A stretch of 64,000 bases of DNA. Origin: Syngnathus acus (taxonomy: Eukaryota > Chordata > Actinopteri > Syngnathiformes > Syngnathidae). The notes beneath the pieces were generated by a model. The model did not search any database. It was not told where the DNA came from and was given only the letters and a program-made list of their open reading frames with translations. Location of the stretch: NCBI RefSeq assembly GCF_901709675.1, contig NC_051105.1:10216604-10280603 (forward strand), given 5' to 3'. Below, in pieces: positions 42,069 through 55,195 of the stretch. Position 1 is the stretch's first letter, and every line of letters starts with the position of its first letter. The position numbers and the translations under genes are program-made.

Positions 42069-45000
42069 AACAACAAATATACATGTCATATATACTGTGA
42101 ATACGAGTACAAGTAATATATGTTGCAATGCAATACTTTCCGTTGTATTTTATGTCCTCCCAGTTGCGAGGTTGAGATGTCAAGCCAATGCCAAGAATCA
42201 TAGTAATGTAACATCAATAATAATCATTTTCCTAAATGGAAAAAAATCACTCATAACAAACACACAATGACTCTACACCAAGGCATACAGACAAACGCTG
42301 GTATATTTCTCCATTGTTATCAAGATTCGCTAACAACGCCGCAGTGATGTTTTTTTTCCGGTGCAATTTTCCCCGCCTTTTGTCCATACGATTGGTCTCA
42401 CAAACAACAATAATGGCAAGGCAGCCCACCAGCGGCGCTCGGCGGTGGCAGGCGTCCAGTCACGGCGGACCTTTTTATTAACACCTGCCTGTTAGGGGAG
42501 CAAGCTGATGAGGGGAAAACCTGGAGCGGGTTCAGGCCGTGTCAGTGGCCGTTTGCTGTTTCCATTTCACACATGATTAATCTCTCTGTGAAGACTTGGG
42601 CCGGGCGGGCGAAGTGTGTGTGCGCACCTCTTCCCCATGCGCCTCTCCCGCTGGCTGCACTCTCTGGCTGCCTGACTAAAAAGGCCTTTAGAATTCCTGC
42701 GGAGAGAGATGTGGCCAGAGTGAATGCAGCTGGCTGGGGGTCAGCGTGTGGAGCTTTTTGCCGCCATTGTGTAATTGAGGCTCTGGCAAGGTTTTTTTTT
42801 TCTCGCTTCTTTCAAAAGGCGGTGTGATTGTGAAGTGCGCTAAGGGTTTGGGGAGGGAAACGGAGGCAAGGGGAGTGTTTCAGGGGGTGGGCAAGTTTTT
42901 ATTTGAAGAGGCAGGTCAAGTTGACAGCAACAATAGGAATGCGTTCCGCTAATTTCCGTGGGGCCAAATCAACGATAATAGGCTCCATTTCTTTATTATA
43001 ACTTTTCTATCTGGCGCCCTCCCATTCTCCACCCTTTTCCGCCGACAACGACTGTCAAGAAGCAGTCTCGAGTCTCGGCCACGCCATCCCGTTCGCCGTA
43101 CAGTATTCTGACCGAGAATGCCAAAGAAATTCTTTTAAACACTCCACTGAAATGGTCACGCATGAGCTGCTGAAATGGACCGATGGCCGCTCGATTATCA
43201 AAAAGTTATTATTTAATAGTTGAGACTTTAGAGTTGGAGTACAGCCTTTTCGACTGGCAAGTCCCGTCCTCGGACAAGTCGGTACAAGATAAAAAAATGA
43301 CGCAATTTCATGGAAACGCCATGACACATGGCGCTATCATGCCGCCAGTCGCACGCCACCCACGATTTGAACAAATGTGAAGCGGATGAGCTGGAAGCGG
43401 CCATTCAGTTTCATCTGCACACTCTTAAGACACATTATCATGACATACAACTGTAATTTAAGTAGCGTCTCTTCACTCGTCCTTTTTTTTTTTTTATTGC
43501 TTTAACTGAACTTTTATGACGCATCGATCACTTTCTTTTTGATGATGATAAAATGACATTTCCTCAAATGTGTCACCGCCGTTGTGTAAGCGTGGATGAT
43601 GTCATTCCTGTATGTCTTGATTCAATTGTCCTCCTTCGGAAAGGCTGGAAGTCAAGACTGCGCTTAGTACAAGTAAAAGTTTAGTCTCAATTAGCAAACG
43701 TTACATACACGCTAACACAACAATTTGTTAGCACCTGGCTGAGCGTTTGCCGAAGTACCGCCACTGTCACTTAGTCTACCCCAACACAACATCCTGCCTC
43801 GCAAAGCTTAACCAGCCCGCAAAACTTCATTAAGCACTTCATCTAGCATATGGTCCCCATTTTCCAACAACATTTTCTCAATTCCATACAATATCAAAGA
43901 GAATGAAGGCCCTAAATATCAAAACAGCAAATATAAGTATGTTCAAAGCGAAAAGTCATTAATACCATCTGGCGATGCTCAGTAAATCACATGGGAGGGG
44001 AAAAAAAAAAAACTCTTCTAGGGCCTATTATATTGAAGATGGTTTCACTGCACATATTTCGCTTTGTTGCCACATGTTTCTCACAATTGTAGCATTAGTG
44101 GCATGCTTTACAAGTGGCACTTTGTAGCCTGGAAATCCCCGCAGAGCACAAAGACTGTCCAAATACAATGAATAAAGAAACTTTTGCCTTTTTCAATTGC
44201 ACCAATACCATAAACTCATTTCGTACTGCGGAAAACCTTTTTTTTTTTTTTTTAGCCATGAAAGTGAGCGGTTCACTCGGCTCATGCTAGGTTAGCATTG
44301 GTTAGCATTGATTCTGTTACGCCTCTCCTTTCTATTTTGGAGTTTGTCAAACACTCCTGTGGTTACACAATTTGTAGTTTGACCATAATGATCATGAAAA
44401 TATTTCATGAATTGTCAAATTTCACTCAAGTGTTAAAAGATATTCCTCCGGGAGCCTGTTAGCCCGCAAGCTAGCTTGCATCTTGTCGTGATGACGCATA
44501 CATTGAGAAATATATAATAAATAATAATAAATAACATATATATATCTGATTCTGATTCTGATTCTGATATTAAGAGCACGTATTTTGTTCATAATTTTTT
44601 TTCATCCACTTGAAATTCAAGGTCTTTATCACTGATGAAAAATGATAGCCACCTCCATCATTCAAATTGCTCATCCCTGTCCTATTACTTCAAAGTGCTA
44701 ACCTCAAATTAGCTCACTGAAGTTTCACTTTTGTTCAATCCTTGTATCACACACGCAGTCATTCACCTGCATATTGTTCAAATGTTCCTGACACGAAATC
44801 CCGTGCTACTGTCAGACAGAAGGAGTCGTTAATCAAATGATTCATGACTTGCGCAATAGCTAGCCTGAGTCGGAAGACTTTTGTGTGCGTGTCATGTGTG
44901 TGTGTGTGCAACTGCAAGCGATGCAATAAATCAGAATGTTTTAAACAGGCAAAGCGAATACCGCTGCAGGGTCTCCAGGGCGCCACGATGAACAATGTTG

Positions 45001-47869
45001 GCATCAAAGTGTTGATGTTTGACAAGTGATGAGTCACTTCCCATGTCCAGAGAGAAGCTCACACCTGTATGGAGATGATTACAGGTAGATCTGACTGGCC
45101 CTAATTGTACAATAAACGCTCGCTCCGAGCCCTAATGGCAGCCGAGACGCCAGACTGCCATTTGCCTGTCGCCAAGCTCCTGTGTGTGATTTTTTTTTTC
45201 TTCTTCCTTCACAAGCACCGTTGAGATGATGATATGGTTACAGACTATTCAAAGCAAACAGCTAGACAAATTGCAATCTCAGATTTAATGTCTGAAGGAA
45301 AAGAAGTGATTCACAGAATGAGACAAATAAGGCAATTTTATCCCTGCCGTCTTTCAGGACGGTTTTATTCATTGGGATTTTTCAGGAGATGTTTGAATTT
45401 TAACGTGTTTTGTTTAATTCATTCATCCATCATTCATGCATTCGTTTGAACTTAACGTTTCACGTGTTGGAAAGTTTGTGAATACATTGTGGAGTGAAAT
45501 GGAATTTAATACAAGGTCAAAAAGAAAAGTTAACTGGTTACACACTGGATTGGTTGCCAGCCAATTGCTGGACAACTACAGAAAAACAACAATTGGTTTT
45601 ATTCCATGAGGGTAATTTCACTTTTTGGTGCTTTGCAGCTGGGGGCAACATATCTCTATTTTAATACAAGTGTCATTTCTATTTTTCTTTCAGGTATTCA
45701 GACAGACGAGAGGCCATCAGCATTGGACAACTTAAATTTGGAAGTTTTTCTAAGTGCGTGCGTTGCTCTTGGATGCTGCAATGGAATTCAGAGGTACGTC
45801 ACCCCAAAAATTTTTATTCTCTACATTATAAATGGTTTAATTAATCGTCCGATTAATCAGTAATTAGCATTTTTTGTCCGCCCAAAATCACCATCGGCCT
45901 CAAAAATCTTCACATCTGTCAGGCTCTATTATGAAGATACCAAACCTTCCCCAGTCTACTTCTAAAGTGCTTGTGGCTTCTCGCAGCCATTTTGTGTAAG
46001 TGCTATTTGACCAAGTGCATTTGCCAAAGTCAAAATCTATCTCCATTTTCTTTTGTGGGTTTCTCCTCAATTCACACACATGAAAGATAAGAGCCCCCGA
46101 AGCTCCGAAAACGACCCGTTTTCAAACGACATCATCCTGCATGGAGATCAGAAGCCACATAGCACGCCGCCCTTGTTTAGAGAAGAATGCGCGGTATTAG
46201 CTTTAGAAAAGCATCATTAATGGAAGGATCAGACGAGGAGCAAGGCCGACTTTTATCCGCAGGTTCTCTGCTGGAGACGGTACATCATTTAGCGTAGAGA
46301 GGAGCACATGGCTCCAATCCTATACAGCGCATGTGTACAAGAAGGCATCCATGTGCATGTTTGAAGTCTGTCTCCGAGGCGACTCCGTGCTCATTTGGGT
46401 ACAGGCGTAATTGCGATGCGGAGATCAAAGACGTGCTGGCCCAGTGATGTTCCAGAGGAGACTTTAGCACTCTGTGCAACAGGGGCCCGCCCGCTGCTCG
46501 CCGAACCCCCCCCGCTCCTCCCCCCTCCCCTCCGGCCCTGCGCTGCCCCTGCACATCCCTGCTCGTAAAAAATGATTAAGGCACCATTTGTCATGTGTTT
46601 ATGACTTAGAGGCATTGCGTGATAGGGAATGGCATCTCCAAGAGTCTATCGAGAGGCTTTCTTCTCTTTGCAGACGTTTCCTATAGCCCCACTTTTTTTG
46701 AGAGAGACTCGTTAAAGCGTCGGTGACGATGCGGTGGCTGCGGCCGCAGCCTTGCCAGTCTTGGCATGTTTTCACTCCATCGGTTAAAATATTGTTTATT
46801 TTACAAGGCATATCGACAGCTTTATCAGTCCGGTGAAGCCCTCCCGTTTCAGAAAATGCCACATGGTTACGATTGTTTGTTTATCGTTTGTTTTAGCCTT
46901 CCCACACTTACCGAAACATAATTTAACTCGAAACACAATACCTGAATGCCGCGCTTTGGCTCCCACTGTTCTAGAAGAAAAAAAAAAGATTCAAAGTCTG
47001 CTTGCTTCAAGCTGTTTAGTTGTGAGTCACAGTTTGTTGGGAAAACCGACACAGAAAACAAGAATCAAGCCTTGTGCATTTTCACACACAAATCGGATAA
47101 TAGTGGTTTCACAAAAGTGCGCTAGCTTAATGCTAGTAGATGAGCTAATGGGAATTACTACCTTTAAAGGAGACGTCAAGTAAAAAAGCAAAACATGCAC
47201 GAGTTGCAGTCTGTGATTTTTTTTTCATATTTTATGATCGCAAAGACATACAGAGGAAAAAGATATGGCGTGATAGCAATCATTCTTGTACATTCCCCTT
47301 TTTTTCCCTTCGTCTTCCCAAGAATGTGCATTAAAGTAAATTGGCGCCTTGTAAGTCAAAGAGTTGACCTTTAACAAATCTGGAGAGCCTGTCCTATCTG
47401 TAAATGTGTCTGGCCTTTTGCTCCTCCTGCAGGCTACGGTGTCAATAAATATGCACACAGTATGTTAGCTCCTATCTACGTTAACGGCCACAGCTTGTTT
47501 AGCATTATCGACTTTCATCACGTTACCCTCCGTCACAGTTGTTTAGACGAAATCGAAAGCCGTTAAGACGAGAAGGGTACAAATGGGAGTAAATGGAGCA
47601 CAAGATCAGAATGTTTCACACACAACGAACACAACATCCTGTGGCCACTGGCAAACCAAATTTGTAAACACATCTGAGAAGACTCTTATTATTCCCATTT
47701 GAAGACTCTTTTATTCCTTCCAGAATGTCAAAGTTAACACGCAAGCAATGTACAAAATCATACAAGTAAAACAATAACCGAGTAGTCACGTGTTAAGTGA
47801 CTGTGTCCTTCTTGGTTAAAATATTTTGCTATGACGGTAATGTGAACCAAAAGAGAATTTATTCCGTTT

Positions 47870-47886
47870 GGCCTGTAGGGGGAGCT
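47870..47886 (+). promoter_or_regulatory. CTCF-like motif (ola1 remnant intron)
   Basis: The plus strand reads GGCCTGTAGGGGGAGCT; the left half is weaker. Confidence 0.3.
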
Positions 47887-49564
47887 TTGACAATTAAAGT
47901 GAAGGAGGCCCCAGCCTAGCAGCAGTTGCCTCATATCAGCTCATCTTAGATTATTTCTTCTTTCTTCAACGTGACTGATGGCACGATTTAAAAAAAAAAA
48001 AAAAAAATCATTCATAAAAATTGTCTTGACTTGTTTCTTTGTCTCGCTGTCGTGTAAACTCTTTGTGCAGCGCCATAGCCTGATAAAAAAAAATCCCGTT
48101 CGTTCCCAAGCTAAGATGTACACGCCACAGGCCTGAGTCAGTCCTAATGGATCCCTTCAGCTTCAACTTAGTTGCAATAACAACACAAGAGGCTGTGCAC
48201 TAAAACAGAAACAGATGGCCATCATAAAGTCCCGGCAGGCCAGTCGGGCCACTTCTTGACTGTCCCTCGTTAATGAAAGGACACAGTCGACGTGTCTCAT
48301 GTTGTCTTCTTTTGGTGCTGTGCCGGTCAAGCCTTGCTGTCTGTGCGGCTAATGAGATGGCAGACTAACAGTTTGGCCTGTGATGATCGTGTATGGAGTT
48401 TGTTTGCGTACCGCTAAAACTGGTCATGTCTCGCTTTTTGACTCAGAGTGCACTTTGCAATGTGGGAAGACAACTTTGTTGAATGTTAACATTAAAAAAA
48501 ATAGAAATTCCCCATTATATTGCAATTACCCCTGCAAATTTGAGTTTTTAAGAGTTTTGTACAGTTGTCAAAATTAACTATATTTATATATCACTATATT
48601 TCATTCTGTTTTTATTCTGTTTTACCGTTAATCACAACTGAAAGTGACAAGCAGGTCGACACACCTTTAAATGTGTGGGATGAGTCAAACCATAAGCCAA
48701 GGTATTTTTGTTACAGTCTATGTCACAGATTTTCTGGAACGCATCTGTCACGATAAACATGGGTTCGTGAACCCAAAAAAATAAGAGAAATAAATTTAGA
48801 GTTGCCACATACAAATCCAAAGACCTCATTATCAGGATTATTGTTTGGCTGTTGTGAACGGAGGGGGCAAAAAAAAAAAAAAAAAGACGCACGTTCAGTT
48901 GAGAGCATGATTGGCTGATGTTACGTATGTCCTTGATTACTTTCCCCTGGCTTTTATTCTAATAAGTGGCATCCTTTGTACTCCCTGGGACAGCTCGACA
49001 GTCTGACACACGATGGGAATAAATATTGCATGTGGTAGACATTAAGCTGTCATCTTGGGAGTGGAGGGAAAAAAAGACGAGATGGAGAAATCTGTGTGGT
49101 GTTCCTCGGCGCTACACACTTTGCTCGCTCTTGTCACAATTGTCACATGCTGACGACTCCCCCCGCTCGAGCCGGGCCCTTTATTTTCTCTCGCCCAGTC
49201 AACTGCTGTGAATGACAGCACGGATAAGAAGAAAGATTTTGGGTGAGGTAGAACAGTCCCCTGGGATACAGTTTGAATTTCAGATTCATTTAAATTTTTT
49301 TTTTGTACCCAGATCACCTCAATTGCTTTACAAAGGACCTTCTCAAAATATCTCAGCTGTGTATGCCGCTCTTTGTGGCCGTCCACTTGTTCTTTGACAA
49401 TTGTGCTATGTGTTTATGGTATAATAAATAAATAAATACATTTTTGTACTCGTACTGCAGATAATATTCAGTAATTTTCAACAAAACAGCATTCTGTGCT
49501 GAAACACGGTACTATTGGTTTCATTCTTCTTCTTTCAAATTTTCACCGGCTCAAACTCAAGTAT

Positions 49565-49581
49565 GCCGCCATCTTGTGGTC
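49565..49581 (-). promoter_or_regulatory. CTCF-like motif (ola1 remnant intron)
   Basis: The minus strand reads GACCACAAGATGGCGGCA. Confidence 0.45.
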
Positions 49582-49623
49582 AAAAGCAGAATAAAACTGC
49601 ATTCAAGTGTACAGGAGAGTTAG

Positions 49624-50546
49624 GCCAAAATAGTTAACTGTACAAAAAAAAATCTTTAAAATAGTGTTAGAATAATTAGTTTTGCAGAAGCGCTGGTCGG
49701 CCTGAACCGGAGGTCTCATATCTTCGCTCAAGCCAACATATCTGTCTAGCTTTAGGGAATTCTTATACTCCCTTCCTTTTCTTAACTGCGAGAGGCCCTC
49801 ACTAGTTATGAACAGAACACCTTTGTTCTTTGTCTAGTTCAAGAGAAGTTCTTTCTCTTTTATACCTTGTAGTTTCTATTCATGAATTGTTGTTGACCGG
49901 GACAGTTTTTAAGTTATTACTCAATGTTTGTTTAACATTCATGCAAGTTATCTCACATCTACTTTGTTGGAGTGTATCCACGAGAGGTATCTGATTATCT
50001 CTCATTATTATTATTGTGTGAAACATAGCAAGAAAGTCTAGAGCATTGTTTTACAGGGACACGGCATCCAGGTTTGGAGATCGCAGCCGAGAACGAGGCT
50101 GCCAACCACCTAAGAACAGACTCTGCATTCCTGGGGTCACGGATCGGCCAAGGCCATGCGGCGTCGCACCACACAACATTATTAGCTAGCTAAACAGCGT
50201 TGCTACAGTCACAATCTCCCCTCCCTTTAGTGTAGCAATGCCTCTTGTAACCAGGGCAACCCATAATAAAAAGAGGAGATAGCAGAAGAGGAGTCCAGAA
50301 TTGGTGGAGGACTGTAACTGGGCCTTCTCCGTAATTCTCCTCGCGAGCAAAAGGAATACTGGTTGTCTTCTCCTCCTGTTTCAGTGTATAAAATAATGTC
50401 TTATGGTACTTCGACCTGACAAATAGCGGAACCACAAACATGAAATTCGCACTCGAGGGCTATACAGCAGACCAAAATAGTTAACTGTACAAAAAAATCT
50501 GAAAAATTGCGGAACCATGAACCTGAAATCCGCAGTGGAGGGCTAT
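49624..50546. repeat. Repeat block bounded by a 30-bp direct repeat
   Basis: The string CCAAAATAGTTAACTGTACA followed by an A run and ATCT occurs at about 49625 and again at 50472. A second pair of about 38-bp repeats (GCGGAACCA...GAGGGCTAT) occurs at 50426 and 50509, with a period of 83 bp. The sequence between looks like an old interspersed element, but I cannot assign a family. Confidence 0.5.
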
Positions 50547-53500
50547 TTACTTTATTAGCACCTTTTAGTGTCAGACTTCATTTTTTTACAAATATTTAAA
50601 GACACAAAATATCCCCTCCAAATTCCCATGGCTTTGGATAAAAGATCTCAGAGTTATTTGGAGAAAAAGCATCTTTTCAAGGTTTTTCTTTTTAGTGCAA
50701 CGTGAGACGACAGTCTTAATTAAAGCTGCCCCCATTGTGCGTGTTCATTGAGTCGTGTTTCCTCCATCGCTTTGTAGGCTGAAAGCGGTTTACAATATTA
50801 CCGCTAATGTGCCCGAGCGTGTAAGATCTCCTCGAGAGAAAACGATGTATGATGCATTTCCATCGAGTTTTGGCCGCAGGGAGCGCCGAGTGTCTGCACG
50901 CTCGTCGCTCAGGAGCTCACCGCTGGGAGGATGAAACACTTCCCACGGGGCCCCCTTCCTCTGTGACTTCCTGGCCTCAAAAGCCCGCCATGAGCTCGCA
51001 CCTCATCTTTTAGTTTCCCTGAGCAGAGAGAGCTAAGAGGAAAGGGGGAGGAAGGGGGGGTGTTGTTGGAGCAACATTATACTGCTGTAAAAGATGCTCG
51101 GCCTCCAACCGTCATCTGTAGCAGGTTTTCGGCTCGGGTGCCAAGGCTTTCTCTGGATTTAATCCAGCAGAGTTTCTTGTCAGTAAAACCTCACCTGGCT
51201 TGTTTCCACTGCAATATGTCTATTTTTAGATACATAGTATGTGTCTATGGTGTTCAAAATATAGCCAATATCTCTTGCAATATGTTTGGGAAAAAACATT
51301 CTATAATATTGCAATTCATAAAAGCAAATAGTAACTGGACATGACTAAGTAAGCTGCAGTAATTGCTTTTTGCAGAGGATAAAGAATATATTCTTTATGA
51401 AATTGTTATTTTGTCTGCGTACATGTCCTGATGCATCATTTGTGTATCGTAAAACTAGACCGCCATTTAGATTTTTGTGTCCTGCAGAGATGAAGCAACT
51501 TTAAACGTGACTGTCACAAGGCGTTTTTTTTTCTAACACACCTGATCTCCTTATTCTGAGAACGACACTTTGAGTCCGCCATTATTTCGCCGCTCTCACG
51601 CCGTAGGTGACAGCCCACCTTTAGCCCGGCTTAGTGGCGTAAGCGGCTCTATTAAATCCAGCCCGTACAAGCGTCTCGTCCGGCCCGGGTCATTGTCTCA
51701 GCGAGCTGCCCTTGTATTCTAGAACCTCCTATTGTTTTCTCCTCCTGAACCATTTAAGCAGATCAAAGCGTAGACAAAGCCACGGGGAAGCCCGAGGCAT
51801 GCGGAAACACGGCAATTATTCGACCCCCTCCGGGTTAAAGACAAATCGAGCAGCCCCGGGGGGTGTCTCCCTGTGGGACATCTCTATTCACAACCAGTCC
51901 ATGTGCCCCATTTCTTTTTAGTGTCATTTCCCAATTTGGCGTGATTTAAAAGTTCCACGATAGCAATTTGCCATACGGTAGCATTTATTGAATACATATC
52001 TGAATTTGTAGAAGGATTTCAAAACTAACAAAACTTAGTCGGAAAGATCACAAACAGCTTGTCGGCCTAGCATTGTTTGAGCCCACATGCTGGTGAATGA
52101 TTAGCAGAAATAATGTCCCTGTCACCCTTAATCACATTAAAACGTGGTTAACATTTAATTTTTTTCCCCCCACTTGATATGCAAGAATTTCCACTTGATT
52201 TGCGGCAAAGGCCATTGGAATTCCATTATGAAAAGAATAAAAATTTCAGGCTTCATTTGTTCGGGTTGGGGGTATAGCCAGAAAGTGCTGAGTCCTTCTA
52301 TTAACCCAGAGATGATACTCAACGCTGAGATATAACGACAAGACAGACTATTTTGTGAGAAATATTTTCCTCGAAATAAAACCCCTAATTTGGCTCCATC
52401 AAGACTTCAGCATTCGCAAAGAAAAAGATGCCCAATATTTGTGTTATAATAACACATCAAGCAATTATGGCTAAAGAAACGCTTGTTATACATAAGCACG
52501 TCCACAATTTATGCACTCCACAGGTACAATCGCGCAAATAATTGGAAAGGACATCAATACAAATGGCCGAGTGGCGTACGTCAGACGTCGGCCGAGTCGA
52601 CAGAAGCACTTTTGGGAGCGTCGTTGACGCCGAGCGTGGCGGCATTTAATTGACAGTGCTTTGTCTGCGCACTTGAGGAAAGGGGGAGTTTCATGTTCCT
52701 GCAAGGTGTGTGCCTGCGCCTGTGTCACTCAACGCAAGGACCCAGAAAACCCCCCGCGCTCATTTGCAGCCGGCGTTCTCCATCTGGGCTTTCGCATTAT
52801 TAAAACGCTCCCTCAACCCGCTAGCAAGATCCTCTTCGTTACACGGCTAACTTGGCTCGGCTCTGTCAGGTCTTCACCAATTACAGTCGCAGCTACAACG
52901 GGTCCATTCAAAGGATCGCAGCCCTTGACTAGTGTAGTGAGAGTGATTTGTGAATCATTATTCAAGCCGCCCGTAGAGAACGGAATGCAAATCACGTGCC
53001 AAACAAGTGCGTGCCGCCAAAAGGGACAAAATACATCCGCTGTTATTTTCAATTGGCTCGGCGGCCATCTTAGGTTTTACTTTTGACCCGCTTTTAATTG
53101 CGAAACATTGGTGGATAGATTTCAAAAGAGCCACATCAAAATTTCATCCACGCTCTTGACTCAGCGTGTTTGGGAAAACTTTCAGTCAAAGGCAACGTTT
53201 CCTGTCATGTCATTTTGATTGCTAATTATTGTTGGAGCCGCCATTACTGTTATTGGCCTGTTGGTGCTCGGCCTCCTACCCTGTCTTTGATTCTTCGGCT
53301 CTTTAAACAGGAAACTTGGATTACACATAATGACAGGGACACTTTTCCAATCAATCCTGCCTCAGACTTGCGTCAAGCCGCCGTGTGAAAATGGATTTGC
53401 GAGCCGCTGTTCTTTCAGACCCGTCCAATCTCGGCCTCCAGTGCTAGTAGTGCTAATCTCATAATTGCCCCCTCCCCCACCCGCACGCCCCACTGCCCTT

Positions 53501-53776
53501 ATATTGTTCGCACTTAGAATTACCATTAACGCCATCTTTGCTAGGCTATGTCAGGTGTACCGCTGCACTGAAAGACAAAGACGAGAAGCACAAAGGGCGG
53601 TAAGGGCAGGTGACGAATGAATGGATGTGAAGAACAATGCCGATGATCTCATGAAGTTGCCCCGACTTATTTTAATGGCGCACCAATGGGACACTTTGGG
53701 CATGTTAAGGCACCGATATCAAACGCAAGTCTAATCTAATCCCCATCAACTCTTTCCGTGTTTTGTTTTTTATCAG

Positions 53777-53883
53777 GCTGATGAAGGATTATTTGGAAGT
53801 TCACGACCCGACGTGTTGGTCATCCCTTTCAATGGCGAGCGGAGTCAAGAGGAGATGCACAAGTTCGTCTGGCAGCACAAGAG
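53777..53883 (+). pseudogene. ola1: ola1 remnant, exon with the LVIPF motif
   Basis: After an ATCAG acceptor the block reads LMKDYLEVHDP, with a deletion of about two codons relative to OLA1. It loses one base near 53809-53815 and then reads VLVIPFNGERSQEEMHKF in the next frame, matching the ALVIPFSG...EERQKY segment. A GT follows at 53884. Confidence 0.8.
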
Positions 53884-54420
53884 GTTCATTAGTATTCCGT
53901 CCCGGCACGTTTTACTATCAAGCGCTTCCTCCATGCACGCCTTTAATTGCATGTGCTGATAGAATAATAAATGGCAGAGTAATTACCATTATAAAGCAAA
54001 GGATCCCTCTTCTTACCCAACAACTCAGTCAAAGGGTTTTCCTCTAAATTAAGTTTTTAACTGTCATCTGTCATCCGTAGGTATAATTATAACTTGGGCA
54101 TTTTCAGTTTATTGTTCTTGTGCGAAAAACCTCCGTGGAGAGAAAAATTATGACGGTAAAGTCTTTTTTTTTTTTTTTTACTCCCCCTTCTCTGGGCACG
54201 GGCTTGAATTCTTTAAAAAAAAAAAAAGCTAAATGAGTCTACGAGCTGCTAATTAATCAAAGAACCCACTGGAGGGTTGAATATGAAACAAAGTGACCCA
54301 TCATATTCATTTAATGGGTTTATAGTAGAATGAATGGGGTCTTGCCGCCGCAGTGTGTCGCCATCAGAAGCGAGAAAGAAACACACAAACAGCTGATTGT
54401 GACTGAAGTGTGTCCCCGCC

Positions 54421-54496
54421 GGCACGGTGGGCAAGACCATCAAGGCACCTCGAGTACTTCTTCACTGCTGGACCTGATGAGGTCCGTGCATGGGCT
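54421..54496 (+). pseudogene. ola1: ola1 remnant, exon with the YFFTAGPDEVRAW motif
   Basis: LEYFFTAGPDEVRAW is encoded at about 54449-54493 and is the most recognisable OLA1 signature in the region. Just before it GKTIKA corresponds to PKIIKA, but the codons for GFAALQ between them are deleted (about 54447), which breaks the frame. The normal exon end should fall a few codons after RAW. There the sequence reads TGCCTAAAT, so the original donor appears lost, and the exact end is uncertain. Confidence 0.85.
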
Positions 54497-55099
54497 GTAT
54501 GCCTAAATGCCCCCCCACACCCCTTCCCGACCCCCAGAACAGATTGTAAGGGAGCGCACAAACCAGTGCAGCACGTTCCACCCTGCTGGCAACCTCACTG
54601 ATATCACACGCTCTCAACTTTGTCATGGTTGTGCTTTAGGCGGTCATTACAGGCCCAGGATAACTTCAATTACTGGTGAGCTGCTGAACAGTGAAAGTGG
54701 GGGCCCGCATTGATTGAGGAGGGCAACAATTGATTTTGCCCATTACGTCCATGAGAATGTTTCCATCCCGCGTGGATCTGCCTGCCCTCCTCCTGCCGCT
54801 GGAGATAAGGAGACCGCGCATTGTGCCTGCCTAATCTGTGTGACGGAGGATGTCTGTGCCAAAATTGATGTCGCTTTTCATTCCTCTGTTTGGGGGCCCG
54901 GGCAGGGGCACCTCCTCCCTCTGTGTCTCAGTGTACACAGCCCGGCCAGCTGAGAGCTTTGTGTTATGGCATCGCAGCGTTCGCGTCTACAGATGTTGAT
55001 TTGGGGGTTTAAGAAAAATTAACAATCTATCTCAGTGCTTTGAATACATACTATTTTTTTTTTTTTCGTCCCAACGAAAGGTCAATGGCAGCTTCTGAG

Positions 55100-55195
55100 T
55101 TTAGTAATATCACACGTGGTGTCCCGCAGGGATCAATACTGGGACCAATACTGTTCAGCATTTACTTGTTTGCGCTTGGTGAAAATATACGTAAA
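55100..55195 (+). mobile_element. Reverse transcriptase fragment of a second LINE
   Basis: The plus strand encodes [20 protein letters not shown] followed by LGENIRK, motif B of an L2/CR1-type reverse transcriptase. The flanks have lost similarity and the YADD box is absent, so this is an old isolated fragment. Confidence 0.75.

Larger units (their letters stand above)
40392..53776 (+). other. Former ola1 intron(s), 13.4 kb, an expected exon not found
   Basis: The exon that should begin DIMCKVKSW and run through the NLSE region was not found here. The interval contains an hAT-like element (41.74-42.07 kb), a repeat block (49.62-50.55 kb) and scattered A/T runs. It also has long non-repetitive stretches (about 42420-42790, 43060-43440, 45030-45190, 46110-46470, 48120-48420, 50700-50900, 51590-51870 and 52500-53000), several with TTAATTAA or similar homeodomain-type cores. 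No intact gene is seen. Confidence 0.5.

Noticed and set aside
45707-45794. Block after a TTTCAG that reads DNLNLEVFLSACVAL, considered as the missing ola1 exon
   Set aside because: The resemblance to the NDKEIEVLNKHLFL segment is only a loose pattern, with no shared nucleotide stretches, so I did not call it.
52661-53086. 141-codon plus-strand frame
   Set aside because: It has no recognisable domain, lies in a former ola1 intron and overlaps a minus-strand frame of similar quality.
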